DNA of 33,295 nt from a virus. Positions 20,457 through 27,779 of the stretch are shown here, in pieces. The position numbers and the translations under genes are program-made. The stretch's first letter is position 1; every line of letters starts with the position of its first letter. The DNA lies in IMG/VR virus record IMGVR_UViG_3300020121_000025, positions 1-33,295 of that record. The stretch is one strand, 5' to 3'. The notes beneath the pieces were generated by a model. The model was not told the origin of the DNA and did not search any database. It saw only the letters and a list, made by a program, of their open reading frames with translations.

Positions 20457-20484
20457 GGGCTCTTTCGGGAGCCCTTTTTCTTTT
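20457..20484 (+). terminator. Intrinsic terminator
   Basis: GGGCTC (20457-20462) and GAGCCC (20469-20474) form a 6-bp stem with loop TTTCGG, followed by TTTTTCTTTT. It separates the 309-aa structural gene from the tail block. The ribosome site of the next gene (GGAG) starts immediately after the T-run. Confidence 0.9.
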
Positions 20485-20496
20485 GGAGAATGATTG

Positions 20497-20790
20497 ATGG
20501 CAACTCTCTATGTTGCAGAGTTTGAACGGCCTCGGAATCAGTGGGTCAACATTGCAAATGCGCCTCCGGTAGCCGAGCAGACCGTTGCGATTGGTGGCGC
20601 GAGCACGGCAACCACGAACGCATTTGGTAACTCCACCGCCATGATCCGTGTTCACACCGATGCAATTTGCTCAATTGCAATTGGGTCTAGCCCGACCGCT
20701 ACGACCAGCAAAATGAGAATGGCTGCTGATCAGACTGAATATTTCAGCGTTTCGCCCAACATGAAAATCGCAGTGATCAGCAACACCTAA
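20497..20790 (+). CDS. Small structural protein (97 aa)
   Basis: A 97-aa product with an all-beta look: MATLYVAEFERPRNQWVNIA, then EQTVAIGGASTATTNAFGNS, AMIRVHTDAICSIAIGSS and KMRMAADQTEYFSVSPNMK. The pattern resembles small jelly-roll proteins found in virions of this group. The start at 20497 was taken over a TTG three bases earlier. It overlaps the next gene (TAATG). The exact role is unknown. Confidence 0.72.
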   Translation: MATLYVAEFERPRNQWVNIANAPPVAEQTVAIGGASTATTNAFGNSTAMIRVHTDAICSIAIGSSPTATTSKMRMAADQTEYFSVSPNMKIAVISNT

Positions 20791-22223
20791 TGGCACCCAG
20801 GACAACCTACGCCAACCTATCGGACGGGCTTCAAAACCTATCCCTGTGGGATCAGTCGCTTGCCGACATGGGTTCGCTTGGCGTTACCCCATGCACAGCG
20901 GCTGGCACGAATGCGATCGTTCTTACTCCGATCGCAACGGCGTTTGCCCCTACCGTCTCCACGCCGCCCAGGCAGCTTCAGAGCTTCTCATTTGTTGCGA
21001 CTGCGACTTCGACAGGATCTGTCACCGTCAACGGCCTTAAGCTTTACAAGGAAGACGCAGCGACCCAGGCTGCTGCTGGCGATATCTCGATCAACGTTCT
21101 CTATGGTGTCGTCTACAATTCCGCGCTGAACGGCGCTGCTGGCGGCTATCAAATCGTCTTCCCGGTCACGAGTATCATTAATCCGGTCATTACGGGAGCC
21201 ACTATCTCTGGCTCTACGATCACAACGTCCACCTATAACGGAAATACGTGGACGGCTGGCACCGGAACACTAACGATTGCCGCTGGGAAGACGGAGACGT
21301 TCAACAATACGCTGACATTCGCCGGCACTGACGGGACGACGATGACGTTCCCCGGAACCAGCGCATCGATTGCAAGGACTGATGCGGGCCAAACCTTCAC
21401 GGGGACGAATGCTTTCGGCGCCCTGACCGCTACCACGTTCAACGGCAACACGCTGACCGCCGGAACCTACACGCTTACAGGCGCGTCATCCAAGACGCTT
21501 ACTTTCAATAACAGCCTGACGCTTTCCGGTACCGATTCAACAGTGATGACGTTTCCGGCGACCTCGGCATCCATCGCCAGGACGGATGCGGCGCAGACGT
21601 TTACCGGAACGCAAACTTTTGCCAGCCTGACCGCCTCCAGCGCTGTTGCGACGGATGCCAGCAAAAACCTTGTCAGCGTCACGAACAACGGCACTGGCAA
21701 CAACGTTCTGACTACTTCTCCTGTCCTCGTAACCCCGAATGTCGGTGCGGCGACCGCAAGCAGCATCACCTTCTCGACCACATCGGGAATCGTAGGGACG
21801 GTGACAAACGATAATGCTGCAACTGGTAGCGTCGGAGAGTACGTTGAGAGCGTCATTGCCTCTGGTTCTGCCGTCTCCATCACAAGCGGCGCCGCGAAGG
21901 ATCTGACCTCCATAACCCTTTCTGCTGGTGATTGGGATGTGGATGGTGTCTTGCAATATTTGTTTCCAGCAAGCACCAGCTACACATTCCTGGAAGCTTC
22001 GATATCTTTGACGGCCAACACAGTTGATACGACCAACGGGAGGGCCGTGATCCTCGTAGTGCCCGCGACCGTTCCCAGCGCTGGCATTACCGTCAGCGCC
22101 GCCGTTCCACCGCTGCGCTTTAGCCTATCTGGCTCGACCACAATCCATTTTGTTGGGTTGGCGCTGTTCACGGTCTCTACGCTGTCCATGTACGGCATCG
22201 TTCGGGCTAGGCGGGTGCGCTAA
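20790..22223 (+). CDS. Fibre-like virion protein with two internal repeats
   Basis: A 477-aa protein, very rich in Thr, Ser, Ala and Gly. The N-terminal 140 residues form a module with LKLYKEDAATQAAAGDISIN that also occurs in the 146-aa protein at 24938. Residues about 155-284 are two 65-residue repeats sharing TFNN-L-x-GTD-x-MTFP-TSASIARTDA-QTFTGT, a pattern common in trimeric phage fibres. The C-terminal 130 residues (SVGEYVESVIASGSAV, then LTSITLSAGDWDVDGVL) look like a globular tip. A head fibre or side-tail fibre is likely; which one cannot be told. Confidence 0.75.
   Translation: MAPRTTYANLSDGLQNLSLWDQSLADMGSLGVTPCTAAGTNAIVLTPIATAFAPTVSTPPRQLQSFSFVATATSTGSVTVNGLKLYKEDAATQAAAGDISINVLYGVVYNSALNGAAGGYQIVFPVTSIINPVITGATISGSTITTSTYNGNTWTAGTGTLTIAAGKTETFNNTLTFAGTDGTTMTFPGTSASIARTDAGQTFTGTNAFGALTATTFNGNTLTAGTYTLTGASSKTLTFNNSLTLSGTDSTVMTFPATSASIARTDAAQTFTGTQTFASLTASSAVATDASKNLVSVTNNGTGNNVLTTSPVLVTPNVGAATASSITFSTTSGIVGTVTNDNAATGSVGEYVESVIASGSAVSITSGAAKDLTSITLSAGDWDVDGVLQYLFPASTSYTFLEASISLTANTVDTTNGRAVILVVPATVPSAGITVSAAVPPLRFSLSGSTTIHFVGLALFTVSTLSMYGIVRARRVR
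21250..21640 (+). repeat. Two degenerate 195-base tandem repeats inside the fibre-like gene
   Basis: The two repeats run from about 21250 to 21445 and from 21445 to 21640. They encode matching blocks: TAGTGTLT / TAGTYTLTG, KTETFNNTLTFAGTD / KTLTFNNSLTLSGTD, TSASIARTDAGQTFTG / TSASIARTDAAQTFTG. The first and second copies are best conserved over the SIARTDA block. Boundaries are approximate because they were set by eye. Confidence 0.75.
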
Positions 22224-22576
22224 TGGGAACGGAGAGGTTTTACAAGCCGGGCTCGTTCTATCGAATTTGCGATCGGACAGGATTCGCGACTCGCGCTGAA
22301 CGAACCCGCTCGGAATGGAATAACCTGATCGTCTCTGATCGGGTCTGGGAAGCTCGGCAACCTCAGGACTTCGTCAAGGGTGTCGCTGATAATCAGACCG
22401 TTCCCTTCGCGCGTCCACGGCAACCAAACCCCTTTGTCAGTTCGTCAACAGCGGCGCAATTCCAAGTATTTGGCGACCTCCCAACCGGGCCATCTTTTGA
22501 AGTTCAGGGCGGAAAATTGAACGTGCTGCATGCCTCTGCCGTGGTAAGCGCGGCCAATTTCCCGAGTGGGTTCTGA
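22223..22576 (+). CDS. Conserved-type small protein of the tail block (117 aa)
   Basis: A 117-aa product. The N-terminal half has a strong family look: RFYKPGSFYRICDRTGFATRA, then ERTRSEWNNLIVSDRVWEAR and QPQDFVKGVADNQTVPFARP. I recall this layout from many alphaproteobacterial phages next to tail accessory genes, without a proven function. Coupled to both neighbours (TAATG upstream, TGATG downstream). Confidence 0.75.
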   Translation: MGTERFYKPGSFYRICDRTGFATRAERTRSEWNNLIVSDRVWEARQPQDFVKGVADNQTVPFARPRQPNPFVSSSTAAQFQVFGDLPTGPSFEVQGGKLNVLHASAVVSAANFPSGF

Positions 22577-23532
22577 TGACAACTTCCGGAACCTCCTCAT
22601 TCTCCTATAATCGCGACCAAATCATCAAAATGGCCTACCGGAAGCTGGGCGTTATCAATGCCAGCGAAACGCCGGCCCCGCAGATGGTTCAGGACGCCTC
22701 AGATGCCCTTAATTTGTGGGTCAAGGCGCTCAATGCCACGGGCTTGCACATCTGGACGGAAGAGGAAGCTATCCTGTTTCTCCAGCCGGGCCAGGTGTCC
22801 TATTCCCTCGGTGGGACCACAACTGACAACTGCACGGGAAGCTATTCGGCAACCACGCTGTCAACGTCTGCCGCCTCTGGGTCGTCCAGTGTTGCCGTTG
22901 CCTCAACGACGGGATTCGCTACGGGGTACTATGTCGGCGTCGTGCTCGATAGCGGGATCATTTTTTGGACGACCCAGAATGGAGCCGTGTCGGGTAGCTC
23001 AATCCCACTTACGGCGACATTGACTGGGGCTGCGTCCAGCGGAAATGCGGTCTATGTCTACCAGACCCAGATCATTCGACCGCTCCGTGTGGTTTCGACG
23101 CGCCGTTACAATTTTGCAAGCGCGATCGACACGCAAATGATCCAGATGTCGCGCATCGATTATCGCAACCAGCCGAACAAGACCGCGACTGGCGTCCCAA
23201 CCATGTCATTCTACGACCCAAGGGGCGGCGCGAATACGCAGGGCACGATGAGCGTTTGGCCTGCGCCGAGCGACGTGACAAACGCCATCAAAATGACGTG
23301 GTGGAGGCCGGTTCAGGATTTCACATCGGCGGCGAATACGCCTGATCTTCCCCAGGAATGGGGGCTTTGCCTAGTTTGGAATCTGGCAAAGGAAATGGGG
23401 CCTGAATTCGACGTTACTCCCACGCGTTGGGCGATGATCAAGGAAATGGCAGCCGGCCACCTTGATAATGTCTCGGGCTGGGATCGAGAGCCGGAATCGT
23501 ACCTGTTCGGCCAGGATAACAGTCAGGTATGA
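22576..23532 (+). CDS. P22 gp4-like tail accessory factor (head-tail adaptor)
   Basis: P22 gp4 forms the first ring below the portal after DNA packaging. The 318-aa protein has the family N-terminal helices (RDQIIKMAYRKLGVINASET, then QMVQDASDALNLWVKALNAT, GLHIWTEEEAILFLQPGQV) and a C-terminal domain with GVPTMSFYDPRGG, MSVWPAPSD and LPQEWGLCLVWNLAKEMGPE. A serine/threonine-rich insertion, residues about 85-155, lies between. It is longer than P22 gp4 (166 aa), as in many related phages. Confidence 0.82.
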   Translation: MTTSGTSSFSYNRDQIIKMAYRKLGVINASETPAPQMVQDASDALNLWVKALNATGLHIWTEEEAILFLQPGQVSYSLGGTTTDNCTGSYSATTLSTSAASGSSSVAVASTTGFATGYYVGVVLDSGIIFWTTQNGAVSGSSIPLTATLTGAASSGNAVYVYQTQIIRPLRVVSTRRYNFASAIDTQMIQMSRIDYRNQPNKTATGVPTMSFYDPRGGANTQGTMSVWPAPSDVTNAIKMTWWRPVQDFTSAANTPDLPQEWGLCLVWNLAKEMGPEFDVTPTRWAMIKEMAAGHLDNVSGWDREPESYLFGQDNSQV

Positions 23533-24941
23533 CCGTTATCCAGTTCGCGACGAACTCTTACAATTCGCGATCTCTACCACTGTCGGCTCAGCGCGTGGTC
23601 AATTGTTACGCTGAGAAAGAGCCGCCTGACGCAAAGACGCCGATTGCTGTTTTTGGGTCTCCAGGCTTGCTTCCGTTTGCTTCATGCGGCGTTGGTCCGG
23701 TTCGTGGCTATACCTTCATGAATGGCGTGGCCTATGTTGTGTCAGGGCAGCGTCTCTACAGCGTGACTTCGGCGGGGGTAGCAACGGACATTGGCGGCGC
23801 TATCGGCGGAACTGGTTTCACGCCGATGGCGAACAACGGAACGCAGGTCTGCATTGTTAACGGAGCCAACGGCTTTATTTGGTCTGCCACGAGTGGTTTC
23901 CAGGTCATCACCAGCGCGAACTTCTATCCGGCCAATACGGTCACGTTCTTTGACAACTACTTCGTGTTCGATAGGGCCAATACCAATCAGTTCTTCATTT
24001 CGGCGTCTCTTGACGGGACGACTTTCAACGGAGCGGACTTTGCTTCGGCTGAAGTGTCGAGCGACTACGTTCTTTCGATCGTCAACCAGCAAGAAAATCT
24101 GCTAATATTTGGGCAAAAGACCATTGAGAGTTGGTATGATGCCGGCGCCGTAAACTTCCCATTCCAGAGAACGGGCGCCAGCACGATCGAACGCGGCACG
24201 GCAGCGGCACTGACGCCAATCAAGGAAGACAATTCGGTTTTCTTCCTCGGCGACGATCTCATTTTCTATCGGATAAATGGCATCAACCTACAGCGGGTCA
24301 GCACGCACGCCATCGAGCAGGCATTCCAGTCCTACGCGACAGTTTCTGACGCCTATACGTTCTCGTACACGTTCGAAGGTCACAAGTTTATCAATCTTGT
24401 GTTTCCTAGCGCAAATGCCACGTGGGTCTTGGATATCGCGACCGGCTTTTGGCACGAGCGTGAATCGTGGGATCTGAATAACAATTCCTATGGCCGCTGG
24501 CGCGGGAATTGCTGCCTGACAGCCTTTGGCAAGGTTTTGGTCGGTGATGCCTATTCCGGCCAGATTGGTTATCTCGACGCCAACACGTTCACAGAGTTCA
24601 GCAACACGATGCGGGCTTTGATGACCTCGCCTCCGATCCATAAGGATAGGAAGCGGGTTTACATCTCCACGCTAGAGCTTGATATCGAAAGTGGCGTTGG
24701 CGTGGTTTCTGGACAGGGCAGCGATCCTCAGATCATGATGGATTACTCTGTCGATGGCGGACGAACCTACAAGAGCCCGCAAATCTGGAGTTCGCTAGGC
24801 GCGATCGGCGCCTATCTGCAACGGGCGAGGTGGTTTCGGCTCGGGCAGGCAAGGCAATGGGTTATCCGGATCATGATCAGCGACCCCGTCAAGCGGGTCA
24901 TTATCAGCGCCAACGCCAACATTACTGTTGGTGAATCGTGA
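23529..24941 (+). CDS. P22 gp10-like packaged-DNA stabilisation protein
   Basis: P22 gp10 forms the hub below gp4 and closes the head after packaging. The 470-aa protein starts with FATNSYNSRSLPLSAQRVVN and CYAEKEPPDAKTPIAVFGSP, the characteristic start of the Phage_stabilise family. Beta-propeller-like repeats follow (GYTFMNGVAYVVSGQRLYSV, DNYFVFDRANTNQFFISA, ENLLIFGQKTIESWYDAG, NSVFFLGDDLIFYRINGI, GTGFWHERESWDLN-type blade). The position after gp4 is as in P22. Overlaps both neighbours (ATGA, GTGA). Confidence 0.87.
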   Translation: MTVIQFATNSYNSRSLPLSAQRVVNCYAEKEPPDAKTPIAVFGSPGLLPFASCGVGPVRGYTFMNGVAYVVSGQRLYSVTSAGVATDIGGAIGGTGFTPMANNGTQVCIVNGANGFIWSATSGFQVITSANFYPANTVTFFDNYFVFDRANTNQFFISASLDGTTFNGADFASAEVSSDYVLSIVNQQENLLIFGQKTIESWYDAGAVNFPFQRTGASTIERGTAAALTPIKEDNSVFFLGDDLIFYRINGINLQRVSTHAIEQAFQSYATVSDAYTFSYTFEGHKFINLVFPSANATWVLDIATGFWHERESWDLNNNSYGRWRGNCCLTAFGKVLVGDAYSGQIGYLDANTFTEFSNTMRALMTSPPIHKDRKRVYISTLELDIESGVGVVSGQGSDPQIMMDYSVDGGRTYKSPQIWSSLGAIGAYLQRARWFRLGQARQWVIRIMISDPVKRVIISANANITVGES

Positions 24942-25378
24942 CGATTTCTGCCGCCGCCCAGGTGCCGTCATTGCTGCAACCGCAGCAGCGAACGCCATTT
25001 GTCGATAGTGCGACATTGTTGACCAATAATGGTTGGCAGACGTTGCAAGGCACGTTCGGATTCATCAACGGGATGAACCGGATCATCCCCTGCAATGCTT
25101 CCGGGACAAATATCATCACCTTGACCATGCTGGACGTGTCGCCGTTGGTTCAGGGCTATTGTGCTTTCGATTCCTACCGAGCGGTTGCCGCAAATACGAC
25201 GACGGGTTCTGTAACCGCCTTGGTCGCCACTCCGCAAGGAAATCTCGGAACTCTCAAGGTATACAAGTTGAACGGCGCGGCCCAGGCTGGAACTGGAGAT
25301 ATCACATCCGGTCTTTTGTATGAGTTCATTTATGTGGACTCGTTCGATAGCGGCAATGGGGGGTTTGTTCTGCGATGA
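24938..25378 (+). CDS. Small structural protein sharing a module with the fibre-like protein
   Basis: A 146-aa product from a GTG start overlapping the gp10-like stop (GTGA). From residue about 30 it follows the same order as the N-terminal module of the 477-aa fibre-like protein: WQTLQGTFGFINGMNRIIPC, GTNIITLTMLDVSPLVQG, TTGSVTALVATPQGNLGTLK, VYKLNGAAQAGTGDITSGLL, YEFIYVDSFDSGNGGFVL. In both, the LK-x-YK-x-A-A-GDI-x-LY block is the clearest match. A beta-sandwich virion protein is likely. Confidence 0.7.
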   Translation: MTISAAAQVPSLLQPQQRTPFVDSATLLTNNGWQTLQGTFGFINGMNRIIPCNASGTNIITLTMLDVSPLVQGYCAFDSYRAVAANTTTGSVTALVATPQGNLGTLKVYKLNGAAQAGTGDITSGLLYEFIYVDSFDSGNGGFVLR

Positions 25379-25773
25379 ACCCGAAGGTTTGGCAGCTCGA
25401 AGCGCTGATTCAGCAACTGCCGCAATGCGAGATCGGCATTAGCCATTATTTCGCAGAAGGGGTCTACGCAAGGGAAATGCGGGCTCCTGCCGGCGCGGTT
25501 GTGACAGGCAAGATCCATAAGCACAGCCAGATCAACATTCTCTCGTCTGGCACCATGAGCGTTGTTCTCGAAGATCGTACAGAGGAAGTCTCGGCGCCGT
25601 TTACGATCGTCGCGCCCGCTGGTTCAAAGCGGGCGTTCTTCTGTCATACGGACTGCGTTTGGACGACGATACTTGGCACGCACGAGCAAGACCCCGACAA
25701 GATCGAAGCAGAACTTACAACCAACTCGGAACGGGAGTTCCTTGAGTTTACCAAGCTGATCGGAAAATCGTAG
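25375..25773 (+). CDS. Cupin-fold protein in the tail block
   Basis: A 132-aa protein with the two cupin motifs in loose form: VVTGKIHKHSQINILSSGTM (G-x3-H-x-H-like) and VSAPFTIVAPAGSKRAFFCHT (P-x-G-x2-H-like), joined by a strand turn VVLEDRTEEV. Histidines at about residues 43, 45 and 85 could bind a metal. Cupin genes occur in the tail regions of several phages and may help fibre assembly or sugar binding; the role here is not known. It is coupled by ATGA to the upstream gene. Confidence 0.78.
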   Translation: MNPKVWQLEALIQQLPQCEIGISHYFAEGVYAREMRAPAGAVVTGKIHKHSQINILSSGTMSVVLEDRTEEVSAPFTIVAPAGSKRAFFCHTDCVWTTILGTHEQDPDKIEAELTTNSEREFLEFTKLIGKS

Positions 25774-26520
25774 ATGGCATTTTTCGTAAGTGGCGCAATC
25801 ATCGGCAGTGGATTGATCGGGGCGAGTGCATCGCTCTACGCTTCAAATAAGCAATCTGAGGCCGCCGGAAATGCGCTTAATTTCCAAAAGCAGACCTTTG
25901 ACACCAATCAGCAGAACATGCGCGCGGCGCAAGGCACCTTGCAGCCGTATTTGGATATCGGCAAGAACGCGACCTACACGCTAGGGCAATTGACCGGGGC
26001 AAACGGCAATACCCAGCCGGACTATTCCTCGTTCTTCAAAGACCCTTCCTATGCATTCACCCAGCAGCAAGGCGAGCTCGGTATTGAGCGCGGCGCCAAT
26101 GCTCGGGGCCTCAACTTGTCCGGCGGCGCTCTCAAGGATCTGGCGACATTCAACAGCGGGTTAGCTTCCCAGCAGTACGGGAATTATTTCAACCGACTGA
26201 TGGGCCTTGCTGGTATCGGACAGACTGCGACCCAGACGAATGCGAACCTTGTCACCGGCAACGCCTCGACCAACACCACGGGGGCAGGCCAGATCGGCAA
26301 TACAATGATGGGCCAGGGGCAGGCCCAAGCATCCGGCGCAGTCGGTGTCGCAAACGCGGCCAATGGCGCGGTCGGAAATTCGCTCATGTACAATTACATG
26401 AACCGCAACCCCAGTGCTTATGGCACTAGCGAGGCGTATGGCGGTGGTGGAGCCTGGGGCGGTAGTTCTTCCAATCCTCTCGCGGGGTTGAGCGCGTCTG
26501 ATTATGGAGCCGGCTTCTAA
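25774..26520 (+). CDS. DNA ejection / internal virion protein (P22 gp7-like)
   Basis: A 248-aa protein with an N-terminal hydrophobic segment (FFVSGAIIGSGLIGASASLY), a helical part (NKQSEAAGNALNFQKQTFDT) and a Gly/Ala/Asn-rich end (SSSNPLAGLSASDYGAGF). The conserved block YLDIGKNATYTLGQLTG and FFKDPSYAFTQQQGELGIER is typical of a podovirus protein class annotated as DNA transfer protein. It should be stored in the head and pass into the cell envelope with the DNA. Confidence 0.78.
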   Translation: MAFFVSGAIIGSGLIGASASLYASNKQSEAAGNALNFQKQTFDTNQQNMRAAQGTLQPYLDIGKNATYTLGQLTGANGNTQPDYSSFFKDPSYAFTQQQGELGIERGANARGLNLSGGALKDLATFNSGLASQQYGNYFNRLMGLAGIGQTATQTNANLVTGNASTNTTGAGQIGNTMMGQGQAQASGAVGVANAANGAVGNSLMYNYMNRNPSAYGTSEAYGGGGAWGGSSSNPLAGLSASDYGAGF

Positions 26521-27779
26521 TGGCTGAAATCGACAACTCGCTCGCTGCAAGCATCAAGCCGCTGGATGTTGGCGGCGCACTTGCAAAGGCTGCCCAGCTC
26601 CGTGAGGCCACGGCCAATGCTGATCTTGCCCAGCAGCGCTTCCAGCACAACGAGCGGGAATATGGTGAGAATGCCGGGCTGACTTCTGGCGAGCGGGCCA
26701 CGATGTCCAAGACCCAGCAAGAGGCCATGGGTCCGATCGGCAATATCCTGGCGAACGATCAGAGCCCGCAGGCGCGGCAGCAAGCCATCAGTCTCGCCAA
26801 GCGGGCTGGTATCCCAATGGACGACATGACAGCCGGCCATCTGATGTCGGCCCCTCCCGAGCAGATCAAGCAGTATGGCTTGAACGCCCAGAGGCTCGGA
26901 CAGTCGTCGTCGTTGAATATTGAGCAGAACCCCAAGGCAATCGCTCAGCGGGCGCAGGGACATGCTGGCGGCTCCGAGCTTGGTACAATGTATGGCCCTG
27001 GTGGAGGCCCCTCAGAGGCCGCGCCTGCGGCTCCAAGGGGCGGTCCAGCGCCGGCCGGCGCCAATGCGCCTCCTGGAGTCGTCCCGGCTCCAGCGGCTGG
27101 CCTTAGCCTTCAGGAACGCAAGCTGGAGGCGGCAGGCAATGCCCAAAAGCGCGTTGACGAGTTTAACCAGTATCGGCAGGAAAATGAGGGAGCGGGCGTC
27201 CAGAAGGTTGCCCTGCGTCAACTCATGTCCGACGCCGAGCGGGTTCGAACTGGCGCTGGCGCTGATAAGGAACAGGCGGCTCGAAAGTGGCTGCTTGCGG
27301 CCGGCCAAGTCATACCCGGTCTAAGCGGCCTTGCGGACAAGGTTGCAGACCCCGTGGCAGCCTTTGAGAGCATCAACAAGAACGCTGGCTTGATCGCCCG
27401 CACCGCCATCAAGCAGGTTGGCGGAACGGCGGCCTCCGAGCTCGACGCAATTTCCAAGTCGCTTGTCGGCACGGAAACCTCGCAGAAGGGCATCCAAATC
27501 AACGCATCCCAGCTTGTCGGACTTGAAACTTATAAACAGGCTCGCTTCCAAGCTGCCCAGCAGTACCAGGACGCCAACGGCACTTTAAAGGGCTTTGCGG
27601 CTGACTTTAACCAGAAGGCCGGGCCGGCGGCTTGGGTCTATATGTCGCTTCCGCCGGAAGAGCGCGCCAAGGTTGGCGAGTCCATGCGTAAGAGCCCGGA
27701 TGGTCAGCGGACACTTAAGTCGATCGCCAAGCAGCTCAAATTCATCCACGACAACAAGCTTGATGAAGGTGTCGAGTAA
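26520..27779 (+). CDS. DNA ejection / internal virion protein (P22 gp20/gp16-like position)
   Basis: A 419-aa helical, Ala/Gln-rich product. The N-terminal part (SIKPLDVGGALAKAAQLRE, then ADLAQQRFQHNEREYG) is typical of phage internal proteins. A Pro/Gly/Ala linker lies at about residues 157-190. The C-terminal half is long helices (AGNAQKRVDEFNQYRQENE, KWLLAAGQVIPGLSGLADK, FNQKAGPAAWVYMSLPPEE). Second of three consecutive ejection-protein candidates; starts and ends on TAATG junctions. No lytic transglycosylase motif was seen. Confidence 0.7.
   Translation: MAEIDNSLAASIKPLDVGGALAKAAQLREATANADLAQQRFQHNEREYGENAGLTSGERATMSKTQQEAMGPIGNILANDQSPQARQQAISLAKRAGIPMDDMTAGHLMSAPPEQIKQYGLNAQRLGQSSSLNIEQNPKAIAQRAQGHAGGSELGTMYGPGGGPSEAAPAAPRGGPAPAGANAPPGVVPAPAAGLSLQERKLEAAGNAQKRVDEFNQYRQENEGAGVQKVALRQLMSDAERVRTGAGADKEQAARKWLLAAGQVIPGLSGLADKVADPVAAFESINKNAGLIARTAIKQVGGTAASELDAISKSLVGTETSQKGIQINASQLVGLETYKQARFQAAQQYQDANGTLKGFAADFNQKAGPAAWVYMSLPPEERAKVGESMRKSPDGQRTLKSIAKQLKFIHDNKLDEGVE

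Noticed and set aside
21467-21976. Minus-strand 169-codon frame in the fibre-like gene
   Set aside because: A Val/Ala/Ser-rich antisense shadow of a repeat-containing Thr/Ala-rich gene, with no ribosome site.
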